In this document: positions 1-5,647 of the stretch, in pieces
How positions within the stretch are numbered: the stretch's first letter is position 1
Layout: every line of letters begins with the position of its first letter
From: an uncultured Methanomassiliicoccaceae archaeon
GTDB lineage: Archaea > Thermoplasmatota > Thermoplasmata > Methanomassiliicoccales > Methanomethylophilaceae
Length of the DNA stretch: 5,937 nucleotides
Direction: 5' to 3'
Assembly: GCA_945492685.1 (NCBI GenBank)
Contig: CALYUZ010000062.1
Coordinates: 1 to 5,937, forward strand
The notes under the pieces: model-generated
Databases searched by the model: none
What the model saw: the letters and a program-made list of their open reading frames with translations, nothing else
What the model was told of the DNA's origin: nothing
Made by a program: the position numbers and the translations under genes

Positions 1-458
1 TTCTCGGACCTGAGGGCCACGAGCATGTCGTGGACCTGCTCGAACGAGGGCTCGTAGACATATCCCGCATCGTTCGCGTTGGCGAAGCAGATGGGGCAGT
101 TCATGTTGCACCTGTTGGTCAGGTCGAGGTTGGCGATGGCGGAGCAGGACAGCATGTCGATCCTCTCGCCGTCGATGACGATGTGAACGGTGTCGTCGTC
201 ATCTCCGATGGTGCGGTCCATGGCGTTGTGCAGACCCACACCGTCGTACGCGAACTTCTCGGCCCTGAGATACATGTCAACGTCGGACCAGTACACATCG
301 CTGAACTTACCGTGCACGGGACACTCCTTGTCCATGTAGACCTTGCCGTCCCTTGCCACGATGTCGGCCTCGATCAGCTTTCCGCATTCCGGGCAGAGTG
401 ACTTGGTCTTCTTGGGGAGACCTTTCGTCACCGTGTAATCCTTGGATGTAATCGTCAT
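1..458 (-). CDS. tes: Tetraether lipid synthase (Tes)-like radical SAM enzyme, N-terminal part
   Basis: Only the first 152 codons are present; the gene runs off the left edge. The fragment has a zinc-ribbon-like cluster (C22-P-E-C25 and C46-P-V-H49), a stretch reading DVYWSD at 54-59, then the radical SAM signature C117-N-M-N-C121-P-I-C124 followed by FANAN. CxxxCxxC binds the [4Fe-4S] cluster that cleaves S-adenosylmethionine. The N-terminal CPxCG segment plus a CPxCFA-type motif is what I recall of the MJ0619/Tes family, which joins lipid tails to form membrane-spanning tetraether (GDGT) lipids; MJ0619 was earlier proposed to methylate methanopterin precursors. The start at 458 is the first ATG after an in-frame TAG upstream. 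The closest Shine-Dalgarno-like element is AGGG about 5 nt upstream. The radical SAM call is firm. The Tes subfamily is from recall of the N-terminal pattern, and other MoaA-like enzymes remain possible because the rest of the barrel is outside the window. Confidence 0.72.
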   Translation of the reverse strand, partial: MTITSKDYTVTKGLPKKTKSLCPECGKLIEADIVARDGKVYMDKECPVHGKFSDVYWSDVDMYLRAEKFAYDGVGLHNAMDRTIGDDDDTVHIVIDGERIDMLSCSAIANLDLTNRCNMNCPICFANANDAGYVYEPSFEQVHDMLVALRSE

Positions 459-475
459 AGTACCCTTATCGACAC
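455..475 (-). other. Possible six-codon upstream ORF overlapping the radical SAM start
   Basis: On the minus strand GTG at 475-473 opens a frame of six codons (M/V-S-I-R-V-L) ending in TGA at 457-455. That stop overlaps the radical SAM ATG (458-456) as ATGA. A strong Shine-Dalgarno-like AGGAGGG (487-481) lies 5 nt before the GTG, an ideal spacing, whereas it is 22 nt from the ATG. If the mRNA includes this region, ribosomes could load at the GTG and re-initiate at the ATG. The AT-rich promoter element sits immediately upstream, so the motif may lie outside the transcript. This could be chance. Confidence 0.25.
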
Positions 476-487
476 GATTACCCTCCT

Positions 488-499
488 AATATAAAAAAA
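488..499 (-). promoter_or_regulatory. TATA box for the radical SAM gene, possibly bidirectional
   Basis: On the minus strand the sequence reads seven T then ATATT, the only strongly AT-rich block in a GC-rich surrounding. Its centre lies about 32-35 nt from the radical SAM ATG at 458. Archaeal transcription usually starts about 22-27 nt past the TATA centre, which would give a leader of only a few nucleotides. The plus strand of the same block contains TATAAAAA (490-497), so the element could also drive the divergent gene at 604, with a leader of roughly 85 nt. No clear BRE is visible to fix the orientation. Confidence 0.5.
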
Positions 500-572
500 G
501 GAATACGTGAAAGGAACGGGTCCACCCGAAGCACCCCCTGGCCCGGAATCAAGAGTGACCGCACGGTCCGCC

Positions 573-579
573 TTTTATC
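573..579 (+). promoter_or_regulatory. Weak TATA-like element for the giant surface-protein gene
   Basis: TTTTATC is an AT-rich island in GC-rich sequence, centred about 28 nt before the ATG at 604. That spacing would place the transcript start within a few nucleotides of the start codon. It competes with the stronger AT block at 488-499 as promoter. The two make opposite predictions: a near-leaderless mRNA, or a leader of about 85 nt carrying the ribosome-binding site. Confidence 0.3.
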
Positions 580-597
580 ACCTCCCAGGTGGAGGGG
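579..597 (+). promoter_or_regulatory. Ribosome-binding site in a possible hairpin
   Basis: GGAGGGG (591-597) stands 6 nt before ATG 604 and decides that start over the GTG at 589, which overlaps the Shine-Dalgarno itself. Two mutually exclusive small stems can be drawn. CCTCC (581-585) pairs with GGAGG (591-595) and hides the site. CACCT (579-583) pairs with AGGTG (587-591) and leaves most of it free. Both are only 5 bp, so a regulatory role is speculative; the ribosome-binding site itself is well supported if the mRNA has a leader. Confidence 0.55.
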
Positions 598-603
598 ACG
601 GCC

Positions 604-3600
604 ATGAACAGCGACAGAAGGGGGAGCATGCCCTTCGCGGTCGTGGCGGTCACCATACTCATGATGTCCGTCATCTGCGGGGCGGTGATGGCATCCTACG
701 AACGTGCATCCGACAACGCGGAGGACATCGAACGGGAGAGCGATGCCGTGGAGGCGTCCATGGAGGGCATAGCCATGCATGTGGACCGGGGTCTGGGGGA
801 GATCATCCTGTCGATATCGAACGACGCGGACCTCGGAGGGCTGGACGAGAGGGCGGTGGTCTTCAAGGACAGGATGGAGGACTGGCTGTCGTTCCAGTTC
901 CCCGTCGCGGACTCCGGGGTGCGTGCCGACATGGTGTCCCACGACATCGAGCTGATCGCCGAGAACATGCGCGATCCCGCCTCATCCGAGGTGGAGGGAG
1001 GCTATGTGCCAGCATACCTCCGTGCCACGGGGACGCTGACCGTGGACATGAGGACCGACTCCGGCAGGGCGAGGGTGGACATAGACATCTCCACGGACGG
1101 GAGCTACGCCCTCCCGCTCGTAGCAGGTCAGGGATCCATGTTCGAGACCATGACTGACTCCGGAGGAGGGATCTCACTGTCCGAGATGGTGACATACCAG
1201 CTGACCTGCCTCGCACAGACCCGCGTGCTCAACGGATACGGCGCATTGTCGGCATACGGCGAGATGGGAACATCATCGGTCATCACAAAGGAGGATGTGG
1301 AGAGGGCATACGGCAACGCCCTCTCCGCCATAGGACTGATATGCTTCAGGACGGAGACGGGTGATCTCGGGATGTCGACCGGAACCGACCTGGCGGACCT
1401 CATCGTATCCGACGACGGATACCTGACCATTGACATCCCCCTGGTGTACGCCCAGGCGGTTATGGGCGTGATCGACGAGGTGGCCCTGGGGTGGTTCGAG
1501 TACCTCTGCGCGGACAGGGTCTGGGACAAGACGGACTACGACCAGAAAGGGTTCCTGTTCCTGTGCGACGTGATAGGCTCCTTCCTCAAAGGGGAGGACG
1601 TCCTCGGTGCCGCATCCTACATCAGGGAGGTCATGTCCTCGAGGGGATACTCCGAGGACGACTACAGATATCCTGGATCTGGCACCACCCGGGGGACCTT
1701 CGGGGACATCACCGTCAGGGTGGGCAACCCGACGGAGGACCTGTTCGAGCAGAGCTGGATCAAGAGGTTCAAATCCACATACTACCAGGGTGCGGACTCC
1801 ATGATGGACCACCTGCGCTCCATCCTGAACCTCGCCGCATCGAGGATGGCTGACCGCATGGGCATGGATGCCGTGAAGGTGAAGGTGGATCCGAACGACG
1901 ACGTCGCATTCGCGGACACACTGTCCAAGGCCCTCACGGACGGGCTCCGCCGCTGCTCCGAGGGCTTCGAGGATGCCGTGAGGGGATCTCTGGAATCCAC
2001 ATCCTCCTTCGGGGACCCGTTCTACGGCGCCATCGCCGACGCCATCGACGAACACGCATCGGACTTCGTCGACTCGTCCGCATTCATGTCGGGATTGGAG
2101 AGGGCACTCACCGAGGCCATGCCGGAGGGAACGGACATCCAGGAGCTCCTGTCGTCCGACACCGCGAAATCCATGCTCAGGTCCTACCGCAACGCCGTGT
2201 ACTCCGACCTCGAGCTGTTCGAGGAGCTCAGATACGTGCCGGGTGGTGACCCCGGGATCATCGACAGCATATTGGCATCCCTGTGCTCCATCGGCCTGGA
2301 CACCATCGGGGTCATGGAACCCGTCAAGGCATCCTTCGAGAGGATGGGACACGAGATCTCCGAGAGGATACGGGTGAACTCCGCCGATGGGATCACCGAC
2401 CTCCCCGGGAACCACGGTTTCCGCCTGCAGGACGAGAACGGGAACACCACGACCGAGAGGATCACGGCAACCGTAACATCCGACCCGACGGTATCCAGGC
2501 CCCTCGTGGACGACGACAGGTGCGTGCACACCGTCGGTTTCGGGGAGGACCGGCTGGCATCGTACACCACCGTCTTCAGGGTGACCGTCGACGACTCCGT
2601 CTCGTACCGCCTCATCGGATCCGGGACCCTCTCGGATTCCATGGGGACCACATCGTCCATGTTCGACGGATCGTCCGAACCCCATCTGGAACTCCTGATA
2701 TCCGTTCAGAGCGCATGGGCGTTGGCGGGTGTGGACTACCGCCCGAGCAGCACCGTCGTCAGCGATGCCATGGAGAAGGTCCTGGAACTGCTGGGACCCA
2801 TAATGGAGCCCCTGATGGAGATGATGTCCCTCGCCCGCGACGCACTCGTGATGCTGGGGGAGAAGTTGTCGGAGATCGCCAACCAGGTGGCCGAGGCCAT
2901 CGCATCCATGTACGACAGGTTCATGGAGCCCATCGAACGGATCAACTCCTGGATCCTCGACGGCATGAGGGAGATAGCATCCCAAGCCGGCCTCGACATC
3001 CTGCTCAGCGTGGGCCTCAGCGACCAGTTCGTCTCGGTCGGCATGGGGGACTACACACTGGTGATATCCACCAACGCGGTGAGCTGGAACGCCACCACCA
3101 AGACCCTCTTCTCCGCCACCCTCTCCGGACCCGTAGCCGGACTGATGGTCTCCGCCGGGATCACCGTCAAGTGCAAGGGGGAGGTGAATGCTGAGAACCT
3201 CGTCATCACCGGACAGGGCAGCATAACCGGAGACGATTGGTCGGTCAAGGCCAACGTGGACCCCCTGATGAAGGGAGGGAAACACCTGCTCACACTGGAC
3301 GGGGAGGTGGACGACACCGACATCAGCGTCACCATCCCCGAACTGGTGGACTACCATGAGCTCGGGGTGAGACTCAGCGACCTCCCCGGCATAGGTCAGA
3401 TGCTGAGCTCCATCCCCCTCCCGGCCCTGGGTGCCACCGCGAGCATAGACGCAGGATTCACCCTCAGGTACTCCGCACCCATACAGACGGGACTGATAAT
3501 CAACGAGTTCGAGTCCAATCCCCCGGGAGACGACACCGGTAACGAATGGGTCGAGATCCTGAACAACAGCACGCAGACCATCGACCTGAAGGGCTACACC

Positions 3601-4536
3601 CTGGTGGCATCCTCCGACTGGAGGAACAAGACCATGGAGCTGTCCGGCAGCATATCCCCGGGCGAGAGGCTGGTCATCGTCCCCACGTTCACCCTGGTCA
3701 ACGAATCCGGGAAGTACACGAAGAACGGGGAGGCCGTCGCCATAAAGGACCCTGACGGCAACACCGTTGACAAGACGCCGGTCAAGAAGGATTCCGCCAA
3801 CGACGGGGACACATGGCAGCGCAGGTTCGACGGCTCCACGGAATGGGTGTTCGGCAAGGGCACTAGAGGGGACAGCAACAGCTCCAATCCGATAGAATCA
3901 CTGATACCCGCCACGGATGTCAAGGACCTGGTCTGGGGATGCGTGGAGAAGGCCTTCGGCGATGTGGAGAGGATCACCGACACCGAGACCCTCGAACTGT
4001 TCATGAAATCCCTGATCAAACATGTCATCGACGCGATAATCAAGAAGGTCACCGCCAGGATCGTGGACGCATCCGTGTTCGTGAAAGTGGACATAGGGGA
4101 TGCCGCAGGGGTCACATCCAACGGGATACGTGTGGCGCTGGTCGCCGACGACGACCTGGCATCCGATGTCCTGAAGTACGCGGCGGGGAACCTGCAGGCC
4201 ATGGTCCTGGGGGTGAAGAACCCGTACCGCATCGATCCCCTGGGCATGTTCACCGAGAACATCGACCTGGAGGTGATGTACCACACATCGGTGGGATTCC
4301 CCAAACTGCTGGCAGGCGAGAACGACGAACTGCCGAAGATGGACCTTGCGATATCGTTCCGTGCCAACATGGCCTCGATCACCCGTATCCTGGGAACCGA
4401 TACCGGCAAACCCTCCGTGACCTGCGCCATAGGTGCACTGGACTGCCCCTACGAGGTCATCCCATCCAAACTGAACCCGAACAGGAACATGGACCACGAC
4501 CTGTGGCTGATGAAGGTCACCGTCACCTGGGCCTGA
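604..4536 (+). CDS. Giant N-terminally anchored surface protein with a lamin-tail domain
   Basis: I do not recognise the full-length family. The protein has 1310 residues. Start ATG 604 is chosen over GTG 589 because GGAGGGG lies 6 nt upstream. The N-terminus is short and basic (MNSDRRG), followed by a hydrophobic helix at about residues 9-31 and then a charged helical stretch (ERESD). This resembles a pilin, minor pilin (PilX/GspK) or TadE-like signal anchor, with the remaining ~1280 residues probably outside the cell. Residues ~33-200 are mixed; 722-795 form a long amphipathic helical or coiled-coil-like segment rich in M, E, L and I; ~805-958 are beta-rich; ~964-1093 match a lamin-tail domain; ~1095-1310 are again helical then beta-rich. 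There is no second membrane helix and no C-terminal sorting signal. Seven N-x-S/T sequons occur, five inside the lamin-tail domain. The gene is flanked by a divergent gene and a 3' hairpin, so it is probably monocistronic. A role in adhesion or surface structure is inference from architecture. Confidence 0.85.
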   Translation: MNSDRRGSMPFAVVAVTILMMSVICGAVMASYERASDNAEDIERESDAVEASMEGIAMHVDRGLGEIILSISNDADLGGLDERAVVFKDRMEDWLSFQFPVADSGVRADMVSHDIELIAENMRDPASSEVEGGYVPAYLRATGTLTVDMRTDSGRARVDIDISTDGSYALPLVAGQGSMFETMTDSGGGISLSEMVTYQLTCLAQTRVLNGYGALSAYGEMGTSSVITKEDVERAYGNALSAIGLICFRTETGDLGMSTGTDLADLIVSDDGYLTIDIPLVYAQAVMGVIDEVALGWFEYLCADRVWDKTDYDQKGFLFLCDVIGSFLKGEDVLGAASYIREVMSSRGYSEDDYRYPGSGTTRGTFGDITVRVGNPTEDLFEQSWIKRFKSTYYQGADSMMDHLRSILNLAASRMADRMGMDAVKVKVDPNDDVAFADTLSKALTDGLRRCSEGFEDAVRGSLESTSSFGDPFYGAIADAIDEHASDFVDSSAFMSGLERALTEAMPEGTDIQELLSSDTAKSMLRSYRNAVYSDLELFEELRYVPGGDPGIIDSILASLCSIGLDTIGVMEPVKASFERMGHEISERIRVNSADGITDLPGNHGFRLQDENGNTTTERITATVTSDPTVSRPLVDDDRCVHTVGFGEDRLASYTTVFRVTVDDSVSYRLIGSGTLSDSMGTTSSMFDGSSEPHLELLISVQSAWALAGVDYRPSSTVVSDAMEKVLELLGPIMEPLMEMMSLARDALVMLGEKLSEIANQVAEAIASMYDRFMEPIERINSWILDGMREIASQAGLDILLSVGLSDQFVSVGMGDYTLVISTNAVSWNATTKTLFSATLSGPVAGLMVSAGITVKCKGEVNAENLVITGQGSITGDDWSVKANVDPLMKGGKHLLTLDGEVDDTDISVTIPELVDYHELGVRLSDLPGIGQMLSSIPLPALGATASIDAGFTLRYSAPIQTGLIINEFESNPPGDDTGNEWVEILNNSTQTIDLKGYTLVASSDWRNKTMELSGSISPGERLVIVPTFTLVNESGKYTKNGEAVAIKDPDGNTVDKTPVKKDSANDGDTWQRRFDGSTEWVFGKGTRGDSNSSNPIESLIPATDVKDLVWGCVEKAFGDVERITDTETLELFMKSLIKHVIDAIIKKVTARIVDASVFVKVDIGDAAGVTSNGIRVALVADDDLASDVLKYAAGNLQAMVLGVKNPYRIDPLGMFTENIDLEVMYHTSVGFPKLLAGENDELPKMDLAISFRANMASITRILGTDTGKPSVTCAIGALDCPYEVIPSKLNPNRNMDHDLWLMKVTVTWA
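628..696 (+). other. Transmembrane / pilin-like signal anchor of the giant protein
   Basis: Residues 9-31 of the 604 gene (from SMPF through VMAS) are almost entirely apolar and follow RRG at 5-7. RG before a hydrophobic helix recalls prepilin and class III signal peptides, and the RGSxPF pattern also recalls TadE/TadG-like anchors. A pilin-type glutamate five residues into the helix is missing, so cleavage by a prepilin peptidase is uncertain and an uncleaved anchor is equally possible. Confidence 0.65.
3493..3882 (+). other. Lamin-tail domain (LTD) within the giant protein
   Basis: Residues ~964-1093 begin with IINEFESNPPG, continue to EWVEILNNS and DLKGYTL, then SISPGERLVIV and end near WQRRFDG...WVFGKGTRG. 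This order (INE, P-rich loop, EWVEL-like strand, L-x-G-[WY]-x-L, PG before a hydrophobic strand, W near the end) is the signature of the immunoglobulin-like lamin-tail fold (PF00932), common in secreted bacterial and archaeal proteins. It is richer in lysine (9 in ~130 residues) than the acidic remainder of the protein, and holds sequons at N987, N988, N1008, N1033 and N1092. In prokaryotes the domain usually accompanies extracellular or nuclease proteins; no nuclease motif is visible here. Confidence 0.85.
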
Positions 4537-4545
4537 GCACCGGGA

Positions 4546-4578
4546 GGGGGAGGGGCCCCATGCCAGGCCCGTTCCCCC
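4546..4578 (+). terminator. GC-rich hairpin after the giant gene
   Basis: Nine nucleotides after the stop codon, GGGGGAG (4546-4552) and GGGCC (4553-4557) pair with GGCCC (4566-4570) and TTCCCCC (4572-4578). This gives 12 pairs including one G-U, a one-base bulge at 4571 and an 8-nt loop. No U-tract follows directly; the next T-rich run is at 4610-4619 and overlaps the NOG1 promoter. It could be a 3'-end stabiliser or a termination aid rather than a classic archaeal oligo-U terminator. Confidence 0.4.
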
Positions 4579-4587
4579 GACATCGGC

Positions 4588-4603
4588 CGTCACGCGCGCG
4601 TCA
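4588..4603 (+). promoter_or_regulatory. CGTCA direct repeats flanking a CG-alternating palindrome
   Basis: CGTCA occurs at 4588-4592 and again at 4599-4603, 11 bp apart (about one helical turn). Between and overlapping them is the perfect 10-bp palindrome ACGCGCGCGT (4592-4601). The block ends 7 nt before the TATA element of the NOG1 gene, where a transcription factor would be expected to act. No specific regulator is implied. Confidence 0.25.
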
Positions 4604-4610
4604 TCTCCCT

Positions 4611-4620
4611 TTTATTTATA
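4611..4620 (+). promoter_or_regulatory. TATA box of the NOG1-DP2 unit
   Basis: TTTATTTATA stands out in GC-rich sequence and is centred about 27 nt before the ATG at 4643, the spacing expected for a leaderless or very short-leader archaeal transcript. The GGAG at 4624-4627 is 15 nt from the ATG, too far for a good Shine-Dalgarno interaction, which also favours leaderless initiation. Confidence 0.6.
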
Positions 4621-4642
4621 GAAGGAGACGTTTCCACCACAC

Positions 4643-5647
4643 ATGGCCGGAATGGATTACAAGATACCCACAGTAATGTCGTCCGAAGAGCTCATGGAGA
4701 AGGCGTTCCACAGGGCATCCAAGATCTACAAGAACGGCACCAACCCGCTGGACACCCGCAAGAAGACCGCCCTCGCGAAGGTCACCGCCTCCGGGGACAT
4801 CGTGGTCACCGCCCTCCAGGGATACGTCGAGAGATTCCCCAGGATGGACAAGATGGACGATTTCTTCCCCCAGCTGGTGGACATAGTCATCGGCATAGAC
4901 AGGTACAAGAAGGCCCTGGGAGCCGTGAACTGGTGCGCCATGAAGGCCGAGAAGCTCAAGAACGACACCCTGAAGGACATCAGGCGCACGAAGGACCCCG
5001 AGATCATCGAGGCCACCAGGAGGGGATTCTACGGAAGGCTCAACTCCTACGTGGACAGGATCTCCGACGACCTCCTGTTCCTGCAGGATGCCAAGAACAA
5101 GTTCAGGAAGCTCCCCGCCGTGGATCCCAACACACCCACCGTGGTCGTCGCTGGATTCCCCAACGTCGGGAAGAGCAATCTGGTCACCGTCATGTCGACG
5201 GCCGAACCGGAGATCGCCCCCTACCCCTTCACCACCAAGGGGATCATCGTGGGGCACATAGAGGACGATTGGAGGAAATACCAGATCGTGGACACGCCCG
5301 GTCTCCTCGACAGGGAGTTCGAGAAGAGGAACGACATCGAGAAGCAGGCCGTCCTCGCACTCAGGTATCTCACAGACGTCATCCTCTTCGTCATCGACCC
5401 CTCCGAGACCTGCGGATTCCACCGCGACGTCCAGGAGAAGCTGCTTGCCAACATCCAGGAGAGCTTCGAGGGTGTCACGATCATCGTCGCCGAGAGCAAG
5501 TGCGACGTCATGAAGACGGGTGACGGCCGTCTATACTTCTCAGCGCAGACGGGCGAGAACATGGACGCCCTCATGGACGCGGTCCGCACCGAGATGCGCG
5601 CAGTCTTCCGCAGGAAGGCCCTGGAGGCCGAGACGGAAGTGGAATGA
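4643..5647 (+). CDS. NOG1-family GTPase, 50S ribosomal subunit assembly
   Basis: A 334-residue GTPase of the Obg/NOG1 group. Residues 1-160 are mostly helical with many K, R and E, matching the NOG1 N-terminal helical bundle. The G domain follows: P-loop GFPNVGKS (171-178), G2 threonines T197/T198 in PFTTKG, G3 DTPG (217-220), G4 SKCD (285-288) and G5 SAQTG (300-304). NOG1 proteins act in late assembly of the large ribosomal subunit; eukaryotic homologues carry a long C-terminal extension that is absent here, as is usual in archaea. G4 is normally NKxD or TKxD, so the serine at 285 is a mild deviation. The start is ATG 4643; the in-frame ATG at 4652 is three codons further in and farther from the TATA box. 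The stop overlaps the DP2 start. The family call is strong; the exact assembly step is inferred from homologues. Confidence 0.92.
   Translation: MAGMDYKIPTVMSSEELMEKAFHRASKIYKNGTNPLDTRKKTALAKVTASGDIVVTALQGYVERFPRMDKMDDFFPQLVDIVIGIDRYKKALGAVNWCAMKAEKLKNDTLKDIRRTKDPEIIEATRRGFYGRLNSYVDRISDDLLFLQDAKNKFRKLPAVDPNTPTVVVAGFPNVGKSNLVTVMSTAEPEIAPYPFTTKGIIVGHIEDDWRKYQIVDTPGLLDREFEKRNDIEKQAVLALRYLTDVILFVIDPSETCGFHRDVQEKLLANIQESFEGVTIIVAESKCDVMKTGDGRLYFSAQTGENMDALMDAVRTEMRAVFRRKALEAETEVE

Noticed and set aside
30..401. A 123-codon plus-strand frame at the left edge
   Set aside because: It lies antisense to the radical SAM gene, whose Cys motifs are clear. The plus-strand product is V/H/D-rich with no domain.
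517..528. Small inverted repeat CGGG-TCCA-CCCG in the divergent region, and GACC/GGTC at 557-568
   Set aside because: Stems of only 4 bp are expected by chance in GC-rich DNA; there is no associated motif to suggest a riboswitch or operator.
589..603. GTG 589 as the start of the giant protein
   Set aside because: It overlaps the GGAGGGG ribosome-binding site, which is spaced correctly for ATG 604. Starting at 604 also gives a tidy short basic N-terminus before the membrane helix.
507..1157. A 216-codon plus-strand frame overlapping the start of the giant gene
   Set aside because: It is rich in R, G and H, as expected of an off-frame reading of GC-rich coding DNA, and it conflicts with the well-supported frame beginning at 604.
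2283..3194. A 303-codon off-frame plus-strand ORF
   Set aside because: The R/H/G/P-rich composition is typical of a frame shadow, and it lies wholly inside the giant gene.
1273..3357. A 694-codon open frame on the minus strand inside the giant gene
   Set aside because: It is a by-product of G/C-biased third positions in the plus-strand gene. Its translation is a V/G/H/D-rich low-complexity string with no recognisable motif, and no promoter or ribosome-binding site was noticed.
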